This document shows, one piece after another, positions 15,142 through 28,700 of a stretch of DNA of 64,000 bases. Each line of letters begins with the position of its first letter. The first letter of the stretch is position 1. The DNA is taken from positions 29,339,938 through 29,403,937 of the forward strand of contig CM022670.1 of assembly GCA_012295275.1 (NCBI GenBank). Reading direction: 5' to 3'. The position numbers and the translations under genes are program-made. Source of the DNA: Chrysomallon squamiferum (taxonomy: Eukaryota > Mollusca > Gastropoda > Neomphalida > Peltospiridae). The notes under the pieces are model-generated. The model did not search any database and was not told the DNA's origin. It was given only the letters and a program-made list of their open reading frames with translations.

Positions 15142-15300
15142 TCATTACAGAATAATGCGTCTTTTTAAATGTGTCTTTCTGAAGGGGCCTTTGTTATTAC
15201 AAATTGTGCTGTCATTTTGTACAGACTAATTACAGTTATTTTGATATCCTAATGGGCATTTGAATTTGTTAGTCGTTCTGTACTGAGAGATATTATAGGA
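15142..15300 (+). repeat. diverged duplicate, copy B
   Basis: Partner of 12800-12965 in the same orientation, about 2.3 kb downstream: 'gaataatgcgtctttttaaa', 'gtgtctttctgaaggggcct', 'attttgtacagactaattac' followed by 'agttattttgat', and 'atttgaatttgttagtcgtt'. The pair could be an old segmental duplication or two copies of an unknown dispersed repeat. Confidence 0.7.
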
Positions 15301-17101
15301 TAAGAGTTATTTAGGTGTCTGCCTCTGTGTTAACATACTCATTACTCACACAGCTTATACACTACAATGATGTAAAATTTAAATGATTATTAACTTTTTC
15401 TTTCTTTTTTCTTTTTTTTACAAAACATAAGACTTCATGAATGCACATTTTAGATGTCGATATCCTTAAAAATCGAACTATTTATATAATGTTAATAAGG
15501 AGTTTTTAAATATTTTACTGTTGTCCAGTACACAAATAGGATATTATTTATGATGATTAGATATTAATAAGCCTTCTTTGTCTCTAATATTTACATGGTA
15601 TTATTTATACACACTTCACTAGCCATCTGTAATATTAAAAAGGGATTATTTATAAAAAAAATTCTTTAACTTTATTTGTTATGTGCTGATTGAGAAATAC
15701 AGCTTGTCAAATAAAGCTGCAGTTTCATAGCATCTGTTCAGATAAAATGTAGGCAGTAATTATCAGGAAGGAAATAAAAGAGTGCAGTTTGAGTGTATCT
15801 GTTTTCAGTGGGCAGATCCAGCCAGCAGTTCTGGTATCTGGATTGATTAGAACACTTTCTAATTTGTCTGTGTATATGGTAAAGGTGTAACCTGTAGCAT
15901 TCATTGGTTCAAGTATTGATTGAAAATTGCTTTCATGGCTCTGTTTAATTTTATTTTCAGAGATGAAAGGCTGTTTGTTTGTGCATCATTCAAAACTAGC
16001 TTTCCTCACGTCTGCTGCAGACATTAAACATTTATTTTCATATGCAATGTTTTTTACATGTATCTTTGAAATTATTCTCAGATTCCTCAAGCAAAGCTGA
16101 TATTTGTGAAACTGTGAAATTAAAAGCAAATATTATTTTATTTGTTTAACTGCTGTCTTTATTTAATTATGTTTTGTATATTTTTGTTGTTTATTTGAAA
16201 TTATAGAATATTTATTTATTTTTGTATATGTACTCATTTGTGCATACTCAGCCATTTTCTCTCTCTTTCTTTCTCTCTCTTTCTTTCTCTCTCTTCCCCT
16301 CCTCTAACACCCTCTATCTCTCTGTCTCACATTATTCTTCTCTCTCTCAGGATTCCAGCCATCCATATACTTGCACACATTCACTGTATCCTTGTTTCAG
16401 GTAACACAGTGTAGTGGTTGTGAATCAATAGATGAGTAATAAAGTCATGTGAAAAGTGGTCATTATTACTTGGCAACACTGTTCAGTCATGACAAACATT
16501 CATTACAAATGTTGAATAATTAATACATAAATCAAAGGAATAAATATTCTGGGCTGGACTGTTGTAGTCATGAACATTTCAGTGCATCAAAGGAAAAATC
16601 TATGACAGGAAATCAGACTTCAGCAACAGCAAACAAGATTTAATTTGTACCAAACAAAATTTGTTTGTTTTATATATAATATCAATAAATCAACATCAGT
16701 CTTTGTGACTCAACTGAGATCACTAACTCTTTCACATATTTATTGGTATTTTATAATGTCATTTTACAAGGCAATATTCTTTAGTCCTGTACTTAACTTT
16801 GAAGTGATGATATTCAAATGAATGAAGTAATGTGATTTGTTTAACAAAATCTCACAACATGTTAGCATTAAAGGAAACGTAAAGGAAATCATTCAGTTCT
16901 AGGGCAATGATCATTACAAGGGAGGAAATTTCCAGCTAAATCTTACATCAAGTCTAAATTTTATGAGTTGTATCAAACAACAACAAAAGAGTTTTGTGAA
17001 ATATGTTGTGGAATACTTGCTTCAGTGGTATCCAGTTCAAAGGATACACACTATGGCCAATACTGTCATCCCCTACAGCCTAAATGGTAGTATAATTATT
17101 T

Positions 17102-17135
<34 letters not shown>

Positions 17136-17563
17136 TTACACTGCAGACATATTGGGCTTTCAGCATTTTTATTGCAGGATTTTAATAACAGTTTGTGAAT
17201 AGGTATTTTGATTATTAATGTTTTAAACCACTAAACTTATTTTATTTTATTTTATTAATTTAGTATGTATATGTAAATAATAATAATAAAAAATAAAAAC
17301 ACTTACAGGAAGTGCATACAAAAAGCAACACTAGATGCACCTTCTGTAGAATATCCTTTGGGTTTACCTGTCACTTCCAGTTAGAATTCTACAATTGATT
17401 TAACAAAAACCTTAGCAGCTGCAGTATATATATATATATATATTTTTTTTTTTCTCACAATCTTGATTTAATAATGTTTATTTATGAGTCACCATTACTA
17501 TTATTATTACAAAAGCTTATTGGTTTATGTTTATTTACATGTGACATCTTCTGTGTTTTACAG

Positions 17564-17878
17564 GTACCATCAGGACTAACCAGGTACTGGACAGGGAGAC
17601 AGCATCTCACTATTGGCTGACTATCTTTGCCCAGGATCGAGGTCTTGTTCCTCAGTTTGCCAGACAGGAAGTGCTTATTGAAGTGCTTGACCTCAATGAC
17701 AACGTCCCGCTAAGCAAGGAGCCATGTTACCATGCCACTGTGGTAGAGAACAGCAGACGTGAGATTCAGATTGTGCAGATTCAAGCCACTGATGGTGACC
17801 ACAACCCAGAACAGAGACTGCATTTTGAAATCACTGGAGGCAATCCACAGAATTTCTTCAAGATTGATCCTGTAGATG
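17564..17878 (+). CDS. FAT1-like: Fat-like exon 1 (in window): end of C0, start of C1
   Basis: The exon enters in phase 1 after 'tgttttacag' and leaves in phase 1 at a GTAAGT donor; residues 1-105. It encodes the second half of a cadherin repeat (VLDRE, then YWLTIFAQDRG), the linker EVLDLNDNVP, and the first half of repeat C1 (VVENSR, IQATDGD, FFKIDPVDG). The linker keeps the DxNDN calcium motif. The first half of C0 must come from an exon upstream that I could not find in the window. Confidence 0.95.
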
Positions 17879-19698
17879 GTAAGTCAGCACAATGTTAATT
17901 CTTTTACATCATATCATTATTATACAATTTGAATTTTTTTTAAATAATTTTATATTTTGCCAGTTTCTAACTGCAGAGTAAAATAAACCACTGTAGTTTT
18001 GTGTTTTTCATTTCTTTTATTATAGCTGGAGTATGACCGTATTTCATGTTCAGTAATGTACTGATACTGTTATCTTAGGGCTGATTTGTATCATTATCCT
18101 TTATATTGGCTTTTATTCAGCAAATATCTGCCAAACACTGATGGGAATATTAATTGTTTTAAAATTAAATAGTGAAATTTGTACATTTCTCAGTATGATA
18201 TCCATAAGTTTGGCAAATATACATAATATAAATGTGATAAACACTCAGATATTATTCATGATAATATCATATTGTGAACATTTTTATTCCACATTTTATT
18301 AAACACATATACCCCCCCACCAAGAAAAGCCACTAAAAATCCCACAAACATACTGAAAACTTGCAGTGACTTGACTATTTATTACCAACAAGTTGTATCC
18401 TCTTGTTGATGATGTTTTCTAAAAGGCACTAATGATTTGCTGATAGATCTTATTTGAGGTGCTTCTTCTGGGATGGGCTTCTACAAGATTGTGAAGGTCT
18501 GCTGTAAGACATTTATTGATGATAACAAATTTCAACATGTTGCAAGTGAGAAAATGTCAGATAACTTGATTGAATACCAAGTTTTGTCTACACTGCTGAG
18601 TAGCAGCACTAACAGACAAATTACAAACATAAAGGCAACAAGACAATCAGATAAATTAATCCTAACTCCAAAGACACTAACACAATTTAAAAGCATGTGA
18701 TGCACTGCTTGCAGTAATTAGCTGTTGCATGCTTGGTTTGTCTAGGCTAGCTAAAATGATGATAATTTGTATTTTTGGCCTGGGTAGCTGACTTATGATA
18801 ATTTTGATTCACATTAATTTCTTGAATTATAGTTTTGGAAATTATCAAGGTTTTTTTCATTAGCTTTATTATATTCAAAGGAACTGGCAACCTTTGTAGG
18901 TCTTATAGGTATTTACATACAATGCCTAGAAAAAGCTGGTTATATGAAACAGGTTAATAAAATGTGTTTTATTAATATTAGTGTTAAAAGTGGACTTACA
19001 TCATAAGGTACATTATTTATATTAGATAAACAGATTGTCACCGTATTAAGAAAAGGTCATAAGTGACAGTCTTGCTAAAACTCATTACTTGCTTTTATTA
19101 GTTTCTTTACCAGTGTCATTTCATCTTCTTAGGTGATAAATATAACTTCCACTTTATTGCAATCAATTTTTCCAGAATTCATAAAATGCTCTTCAAAGCT
19201 TTTCAGTTAAAAAAAATATCTGTATTTGTCATTTACAACCTTTTTTCATTAAGGCATTGCAGTATCTAATTAAAAAGGACATTCATTGAGGTAATGGCAT
19301 TAGATCTGTTAAAAAACAAGATGTTTTTAACAATTCTTTACAGACTCTACTAGCATTGTAAAGTTGTAGTGCAGTGTTCTCAGATACAGTGTACAAAAGC
19401 AATAAAACCATGCTCTTGGTTTGGAGTTTAATACCAACTTTAACAGCTAACAGCATACTGACTTGACAGAATCATATTTAATCAAACTGAGTAGTCTGCT
19501 TTTTTTTCCTCTCTCATTCTTTTTATTTTTATATTTACCATCGTGCTTTCATGCATGTAATGGAATGAGTCTGAGGTTATCTGAGGAAAAATTTAATGTT
19601 TAATCTCATTAATATTTGGAGATGGAGACTGGATTAATCATTAATTTCTGACCTTATCTGTCATCATTTGTTAAACATAAAAGGTATCAGAAATAATA

Positions 19699-19740
<42 letters not shown>

Positions 19741-22700
19741 TATATAAATAAATGAAACAATATATTTTTGAATTTCTTTATCAATAACAACAGTATATGT
19801 GAAGAAAAACAAAATCAGAAAAATATAAAAGATGCTTGCAATTAACGTTAACAACCTAATTACAATTCTGAATTGTCTTCAAGACATGTTACAAGATAAT
19901 CTTTAGAATCTATTTTTGTCTACATCCATGTATAATAATATTTATTTTAAAAATGCTTCAGAAAACATTAGAAAACAGTATACAAAATTATCTCTGTTTT
20001 TAGTTTTATTTGAATCAGTTTTAAGATCTGTGACTGTTATGAAAGACCCATAAAATAAACCAAACAAATACTTACTTAACTTATAAACTAAAACTATTTT
20101 TAAATGAAGCTTATTACTGTAGATAATTATATAATACAAAAACTTGTGTTTTAGAAATTTAAAAGTTTATGCATCAGCATGACTTTACCTGAACTGAATG
20201 TGTAGAAATAAATAGTCTTTGTTATCATCAGTAACAAGAAATGTATTAACAAATTAGAATGACATTCACAACAGGTTGGAATTTAATCAAGAATAATAAT
20301 GTGAATAAATGTACTGAGAAAGGGTACTAAAACGAGTAAATAAATATAAACAAGTAAATAAATAAATAAATAAGCAACTAAGTAAGTACATAAATAAATA
20401 AATAAACAAGCATGGAAAGAAAGAAAAGTATTGAAGTCAGTTAAATTACACTAAAAACCTTTTGAAGTTTAAAAATGCTATAAAAGTATATAGTTAATTG
20501 AATGTCATGCAAAATGATACTGATAATGTACTGTAAAAGCGTACTGTAGTTTATAATAAATACTTGATAGAATGTATTGTAATAAGACACTACAGTTGAT
20601 TAAATATACTGTGACAGGCTACTAAATTTAATTTTTAAAGGTATCGTTAAAGGATACTGAAATTGATTAAGTGTTTTGCAAAAGGTACTATATTTTATTG
20701 AATGTACAGTATAGTGGTGTGGTACTGTAGAATGGTACTAAAGTTACTGTGTACCAATGTTTTCATATGCCATAAAATATTGCTGAAGTTGACTGAAGGT
20801 ACTTATAAAATAGGTACTGTCATTAATTAAATATACTTAAAAGGGTACTGAAAATGAAATAAAAAAGAAATGAAAGTGTTGATTGAATGTATTATAGTAG
20901 ATTACTAGGGTTGATTAAATGTACACTATAGAAAGGTAATGAAGCTGATACAGGCAATGGAAATAAGGAGATAGTTGCCAGTAAAGATTTTTAGTTAACA
21001 AAATGCCATTCACAAAGATGAGTTATTGAAGGGCAGGCTGAAATGTAGTAACAGTAGGGTGTTATTTATTGGTCTCAAGCACTCTGTGGGTAATCGGAAA
21101 CACAGTACATTAACTCTTACCTCTACAGTACAAACATATTCAAAACACATAAATAATAGTTGCAGTCTCTTTTACTTTGGTCTCATATTCTCTTTGCGTT
21201 TATACTCTTGATATATTAACATTGTGTTCTTTTGGAACAATTTTTAATTACATATTTCTTTCTTCTTTTAACCCTTTAAAACAAATGTCTCTCAGGGCAG
21301 CTGATTTGATTAGATAAGTGTTTCTGCTTTAATAAGAAAAAGCATATGTCTTTTATGATTGCATAGGCTTATCTTAGCATATTCTAAGTATTGAATGTGT
21401 GTCTTTGTGTGCTTGCATGTAGATTTCTGTGCGTGTGTGTGCATATGTATGTGTGTTTGTGTTTGGGTGTTTGTATGTGTTTGTATTTATGTGTATATTA
21501 ATTGCAAATATCTTTCTTGTACAAACCCATACTTTATGATTAAATAAAATTAATGTTGAAATAATTAGAACACAATTTTTAAAAATTTATGTAAAGTATT
21601 AAAAAAAATGTTGATTAAAAATATCAGGAAGTAGATATGAAATTTGAAATGTGTTTTTCAACAGATTACTTTTTTTTCATTGCCTGGTAACAGATGTAGA
21701 AATGTGCTTGTTTGCAGGATTTTTTATTTAAAATATTTTTAATAATTTAGCTTCCTTCGTTCAAGGCACTGGATTATAATTTTCTGCACTTGGCAACTCA
21801 CATTTATCATCATTTGTATTTTTGCATAATGGCAGAAATGAAGGAGCCATTTACTTAGTTTAAGAAATGACTACATTTCCTGTGTGCTGCAGACAACAAC
21901 ACCCTGTTAGCACACGTACCAAACTGATAACCCATCTCTCTTTTAATGCATGTTAATTTAATGGCTAATTTTTATAACCTGTCTTTTAGGATAATTTCTC
22001 TCTTTTTTTTCTGTTTGGGTTATTTATTTTATTTTATTTCATTTTGTGTTACCTAGGAGATTATATTGGCAAATTTGGTTGATACTCAGACTAGTTGTTT
22101 AAATGGAGATCATAACCTATTCTTAAGAATTGTATCTCAAATTGGGGATATTTTGTGCATACTTAACAATTTAATGTGAAATATGTCATATAATAATATA
22201 TAATTTACTTGTCTGGCCCCACAATATTTAATTTGTCACTTGATAAACATTATATTATCTATCCTTTTAATTATATCTACTAAGAATATGAGTGTAGTCA
22301 GTAAAAGATTTATAACTGAACTAAAAAACAGTGCAGGAAAAGACTTAAGATGAACAACAAAGGTAAAATGTACATTCACAGAAGTTGAAAGCAGAGTACT
22401 TTTACAGTATTTGTCACAGAATGTTTTTAAAAAAAAAGAAGAAGATAACCTCATTCATAGTTTGTAATTTTGTTAAGTTTGCTTTGTTTTATTTTCAGTA
22501 ATACTATGTTGATTTTGTATTTTGTTTTCTTCCAGGAGTGATCAGCACCACAAACCGAACTCTGAACCGAGAAAAACAAGCAGAACATGCACTGGAGGTG
22601 AGACATTTTTTATTATTGTATTAAGTGTTTTACTGCTCAGTGATTAACACTCAGAGCTGAGCTGTGACTAGTCTTCTTATCACTTTTCTTCAAATCTAAC

Positions 22701-25700
22701 TGAACATTTTATTACTGTTAACTGCAGGAAGCAGATTTATTCCACTGCCTTAAAACAATTAATTTTATTTATGCTGCAAAAAGTTGACACTCCAAGAGAT
22801 TCCCAAACATAGCATCAGCCCAGTATGTGCTGCCAGCTGTGGGTGAGGAAGAAACTACCAGTCTTGTTGGTTTTGGCAGAAACTATTTTAAATTATGCCA
22901 TGAAAAAAGTTAAATACATCAATCAATCTGTTTCCAGTACAGCTAAAGTATCCCAAAACTGGTTTTTCAAACACTGTGGTAAGGTTCTTATAAAGTCACT
23001 TGCTTTGCTGCTAATCAAAAAAGATTTGCTTTCTTATACTTTGTCTAGTCATTAATCATATATATGTTAAATATTTAAATTAAAAAGCACATCATTAAAT
23101 AAAGCATTTTTTAAATTATATATATTAAATTGCTGCTGATATTCTGAATCAGAGTTAATTTTAATCTTGTTTATTAATCTTATCTCCTTGAACAGTAAGC
23201 AGTATTATAGCTGTACTATCATTTTAACTTATAAAATGAGATAAATTAAATATTTATTTTGGTTACTATTAACAGTTTTTTTTTTTTTTTTTGGCTGTGC
23301 CAGCAGTAACAGTTTCCTTATCTCAGGGCAGATATGGATATATCTTTTTTATTGTTTTTTCTTTTATAGAAAAAAAATGATAAAACATATTTATACATTT
23401 ACCCTGACACTTAAATATTTTACTGATTTTTTTTTCTCTCCATAATATTCCTTATTGCAACATCTGTCAAGGAAAATTAAATGTAAAAAAATAAGATCAA
23501 TAAATTCCTGAATACTAACAAATAAGTGCTGAGAACAGTTAAACAATATCCATACCATAGATACAGCTGTGATTTTGCAAAAATAGATATTTTGAAAGAA
23601 TAAAATGGTATAAGTACTTTTCTGTCTGTTAGAGTTTTATCACATTTTATTCCCAAAATCAGAAAATACAATTCAAATAAACACTAGTATAGCTAAATAT
23701 TTAGAGACTGTACATTTTATCTGAAATTATTGGGTTGTTGTATAACAGATTGTAATATTACTGTTTTGGATTGGTGTTCAAAATCTTGTTATGATGGTGA
23801 ATAGTATGTGTCAAAAACATGCATTTTGATACGGCACAGATTCTCTATGCAGGCTTTTCTTGTCTTAAAAGTAAAATAAATGTAGAATAAAGTCCACATT
23901 ATATGACAAAAAAATAATAACAAAAATAAAATAATTAAATAAATAAGATAAAATAAGATAATATTAAAAATAAAATAACATAAAAAGATTTACATTAAGT
24001 CTTTTAAGCTTCTTGATCTCCTGGAGGATTCAGTGGCTGCTGGAAATCTTCTCTTCTTCTTCTTCTTTCCTGTCATGAAGAATCACACTTGAGTGCTCAG
24101 ATCAGCCATTACTATGTTATGGCCCTGTCACTTGATGTGTTATGTAGAACGTGAGATTAGATAGGCCAGTTTCTAAGTAAATATTACTTAATATTCTTCT
24201 GTCTGTCAGTTTTACTCAGCTGTTTTCAAATACAATAACTTGGCTGTAATGCAGAGTTTGAGCTCTGAAGGAGAGGGATAGTGTTCAGGAGTGCAGAGTT
24301 TCTGCTGTAGGGAAAAGACTGAAATACTGGGTACAGCATTTGAGCAGAGGGATACAGGATTTGAGTAGAAAGGTGTAGAGAAAGAAAAACCCCCACCAAA
24401 TAACAATCTGTTTACTTCTGTGTGGTTCAGATTGCCTGCTGATTTTGTTGTTGCCCTTAATACTGCATGCTGTGTGTTGGAAAATATCTGTCATGAAAGC
24501 TTTCACTTGTTCTTTTTTCCTGCAATTCTAATGTAAGATAAGGTACATGTTGATCTATAACCTGTTGATGTTTGTTATTCCCTACTTTCCTCCTTTTTTC
24601 TCAAAGCATTAATTTGGATATTTTTTCATTCTTATCAGTTTTCTGTCTCCGGTGAAGTACATTACTATCTGTATAACATGAAAATTTGCTTTTTTTGCAA
24701 ATATTATAGTTTAATTTCTTAAAAATTATTCTGTCTGTTAGAGTTTTATCACATTTTGTTCCCAAAATCAGAAAATGTTACTGTTTTTTATACTTCACCA
24801 AAATTTGATATTTGAGACTTGATTACTTTCAGTATTAAAAAGCTTGCCATTAAAGACATATTCGTTTATTCACTGCTCATACTTTAATCTATTACATATT
24901 GAAATATTATAAATGCCAATAATATTGATAAGTGGAGATTATGCATGAAAATTTAGAAACTATTAAATATTTACTTATAACTGTGCTTTGCAATTAAGTA
25001 TTATATTTAATCCTACAGAAATGTTTGTGACATATCTAACTCTGTTTTTGAGGTTATTTCAATTTATTTATTGGTATTCAGTATATCTTAAAGGTGGTCA
25101 AGTCATCATTATTATCATTCAAAGGAATGACAACAACAACAACAATAATAAAATTTTGTGTGTGTATTTTTGTATAGCTGTGAGTATGTAGTAAATAAGA
25201 TTATGAAAAGAATATTGGGAAAAAGAGATAGGAAGAGGTAGAGAATAAGAGAGGAAGGAATGGTGAAAGCTAAAAAGAGAAACGTTATGAGTGTATATGT
25301 GAATGTAAGAAAGGATGAAAGAGGTAAATTGTAAGTGAAAGACAGACTGAAAGTAAGAGAAAGAAAGATACTTCATGAATATTACTACAGTACACCAATA
25401 GAGAAAGGTAAGTTTCCTGATGATGTTTATTTACAGTAATGTTTGAGCCACTAAAAGAGATGTACAAAGTAGTCATTACAGACAAGTTTATCTGATAAAT
25501 GTAGGTATTGTTTCTTTGTTCAGTGATCCAACATCCCACCAAGATAGGCTGTCTGGAGTTGTTTTTTCAACACAGATGGATGGTCATACAATCAGCCAGC
25601 CTTGGACAGAACTTACTATCAAAATCAGTTTGTACCCATGGCAGACATAATTGAATGTTTTTTTAATAAGGCTAGTGAAAATTCATGACATCCTAACACT

Positions 25701-28700
25701 TACAGGTTTGTTTTTGTAACCAAGGCTTGGCTTGATGGAGGCTAGGACACGTCTTGGGACATGAAACTTGTATTTCTCTGTTAGTTGAATTTGAATATGT
25801 AAATATGAACATCGCTCCAGGAGATAATAAAATTATTATCTATTTAAGTAATCTTGACAACAGTCTATATATGCCTTCTCATATCTACTGGATTGTTTTT
25901 AAAAAAATATAGCTGAAAGTAAATTGTAACATTTTTTTTTTTTTAACCAAAACAGCAATAAAGTTATATGAAATAAAAATAGGTAATGTAGTTATGTGTT
26001 TATCAGAAAATGAATTAAAGAGAATGAAAAAATAACAGAGGGCAGTGTCTGTCTGTTCATGAGAAATAACAACTTGACTTCTAAGAACTTTTGAATTATT
26101 CAGATAATCCACATTCTTTATAATGTAGCCTGTACTGAACTGTAACTGTGGAAATTGTGGAAAATTACAGACCACATGACTGTAGCTTCAGCACGTCTAC
26201 AGGGTTTCTCATAAACAACAACAGGTTGTGATGTAGATCTCTCTTTTATGTTTACCTGATGCTTTTTACTTGTGTCAGAGAAGAGCAATTGTTGCAATAA
26301 AGTACGTTCTGCTGACTTTTATTTCACTTGTATTCCCTGCCTGGAAAAAAACAACAAACAACAAAAATAAATAAACAAATGAAAACACAAGTAGGCTTTG
26401 TGATCCAGCTGTCTGGTTTAGAAATAAAATACATCTCTAATTTAAGTTAGCACCTGATCGATATTATTAAAGCAGACTTGTTTCTTGGCAGGCTGTCATC
26501 AGCTCACATCATTGTGACATTTCTTGCTGATTTATCAAGATGGTGGAGCATAAAATCATGGGGAACCACATATTTTAAATAAATTAATAACTGAGAGAAA
26601 AGAGAGTATTTCCATTTATTGGGCACTAATTGGCATGTGTTGTTTTTTTTCAATATGTTTTGGTCTTGCAGTTTAACACAAGTCTTACTGATTGTGGTTT
26701 TCCAATTCATATTAATCGCAGTTAGCTATCTTAAAAGCCTATAATTTCATTATGTCATCGAAGTTGACATGCATTTCACCTCAAAGTGAATAATATGTTT
26801 TAACAATCATAGGATATGATGAAACATTTATCATGTTGATAATGAGAAAATTTTTAATAAAAAAATAATGAGAAGTTGTATGAAAAGAAATCTTTGATAA
26901 TAATAAGTATTAAGGGATTCTTACAACATATGTTAAATTATTTATAGAAGCTATCTTAGAACCCAGACATTTGTATTAATACTTCTTAATAATATAATAC
27001 TAAAATGAAATGAAACTGAGTAAATTATAAAGACTGACTTTGACTTTAAATATTTTATTTTGATACTTATAGAACGCTGAAGTGGAATGAAACTAAAAAC
27101 TGACACCAGCTGAACAAATTAAAAACAGTAATCCTTTTTTTCTGAAAATCAAATGAAAGTTAAGAAGTAAATAAAGTAATTAAAATGGAACTGATTGAAA
27201 CATCAAAGGAAGTATTTTGTTTTGACTTAAATTATTTTAATAACATCCTAAAGAATACAGCTAAAACCAGTTAATGTTGGAAAGGTCAACTTAGCATAAA
27301 AAAGTAATAACAAAAAAGACAAAGTTATGAATTTAAGCCTATGTTTGCTTTGTAAATATAAAACCCAGAAATTTCATGATGCTGCTTGTCCTGTTTGCAA
27401 ATGAGGTCACTGAATAAACGTATGAATGAAAAAACTTACTCAGTGATTCACAACAAGGATAATAGCTGATCTGTGCGATGTACATTTTGTTATGCGCCAG
27501 TTCACTTCATTCAGGTGATACTTTGAGGTACATGGTTGGATCAACAAGAACACAGACACAGTGGTTTTGCTCATATTAATAATGCTAAAGAAAAAAGCCT
27601 TTTATCCTTGCTTTCTCTCTTCTTCTTTTCATTTTCTTGCTTTCTTTTCTTTTGTTTACAACAATGAAACTATTTTTTTTTTATTATTCTTTTTAAAATC
27701 ATTTTAATAATAACAAAATGGGAGAGGAAAATATTTTTTAAAGATTTTTTTTTTTTTTTTTTTTTTTTGCTATATGTCAGAGGAGTAAAGGATTATTTCT
27801 TCTTTATTGACTGGTGTATATTTTATTGCATTGTTTATTTTAAACCTGTAACAAGTACACTGTAAAAAGTTGAATATTTGATTACTGCAGTTAAACAATC
27901 AGTAGAAAACTATTAATTCTGTAACCAGCAATATTATTGTTCAGCTTAGTTAATACATCTTTTTTTAACAATTTATTATTATTGTTATTATTTATTTATT
28001 TATATTTATTGTTTTTATTTTAGTATACTTAGGGATTTTTTTCAATACAAATGTATAGGTTATAAACAGACAATATTTTAAAATTATAATCTTTGTTGTT
28101 GTTGTTGTTCTTTTTTAAAGTATCTTATTGTTGATAGATTTTGAAAGAACAGCTTTTATATTTATGATCAAGTTTCATTTTCAGTATGTGCTTGCACTTG
28201 AGAGATTACAAGGGGATTTATGAAAAAAATGTATAATCTTGTTTTTTGTTTCAATACATACTTAGTGTTGATAGATTTTGAAAGAACAAGTTTTATATTT
28301 ATGATCAAAGTTTCTCTTTCAGTTGTACTTGTAACTGACAGACTGAAAAAAAGAGAAAATATAAGAAAAGATTTTAAAAATGTATAGCCTTGGTTCCTCT
28401 TTCAAAATATGCTCCTAGCTGACAGATTATCATTCTGTTTTGTTTCTGTAAACAGCTGGGGTCAGTCAGGGGATGTTATACTCCAGTAGTTACATCAGAT
28501 ACTGGGTGAATCAGTCATCAGACTTGTAAAACAGTGGTTAATCTTTTTGACAGCTTTATTGATCCCTGGCTCCTTGCAGTGGCTTCTTTTGTGAAAGAAA
28601 TTATCTGCTAATCTTTCAATGGACAAACACAACCACATCTGTGCAGTGTGTACTTTATGCATATATTTATTTATAATGGGGGGGTGGAATCAAAATTACT

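Larger units (their letters stand above)
1..17563. other. upstream non-coding stretch, probably intron of the Fat-like gene
   Basis: No cadherin linker, EGF or other recognisable coding pattern was found on either strand. Because exon 1 begins in phase 1 in the middle of a repeat, upstream exons must exist, so at least the right part of this stretch is intron. Open frames here are short (at most 116 codons) and match nothing I know. Contents: SINE-like fragments, a 27-bp minisatellite, a diverged duplication, a CTG-rich run (1330-1362), (GT)n (4697-4759), poly-T (12155-12197), (TAA)n (about 14370-14403), poly-A (14850-14910) and a CT-rich tract (16256-16350). Confidence 0.6.

Noticed and set aside
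16351-16400. Possible exon with CT-rich acceptor and 'tttcag|gtaaca' donor upstream of exon 1
   Set aside because: 50 nt could link in phase to exon 1, but the translation has no cadherin pattern, and the acceptor is part of a CT microsatellite-like tract.
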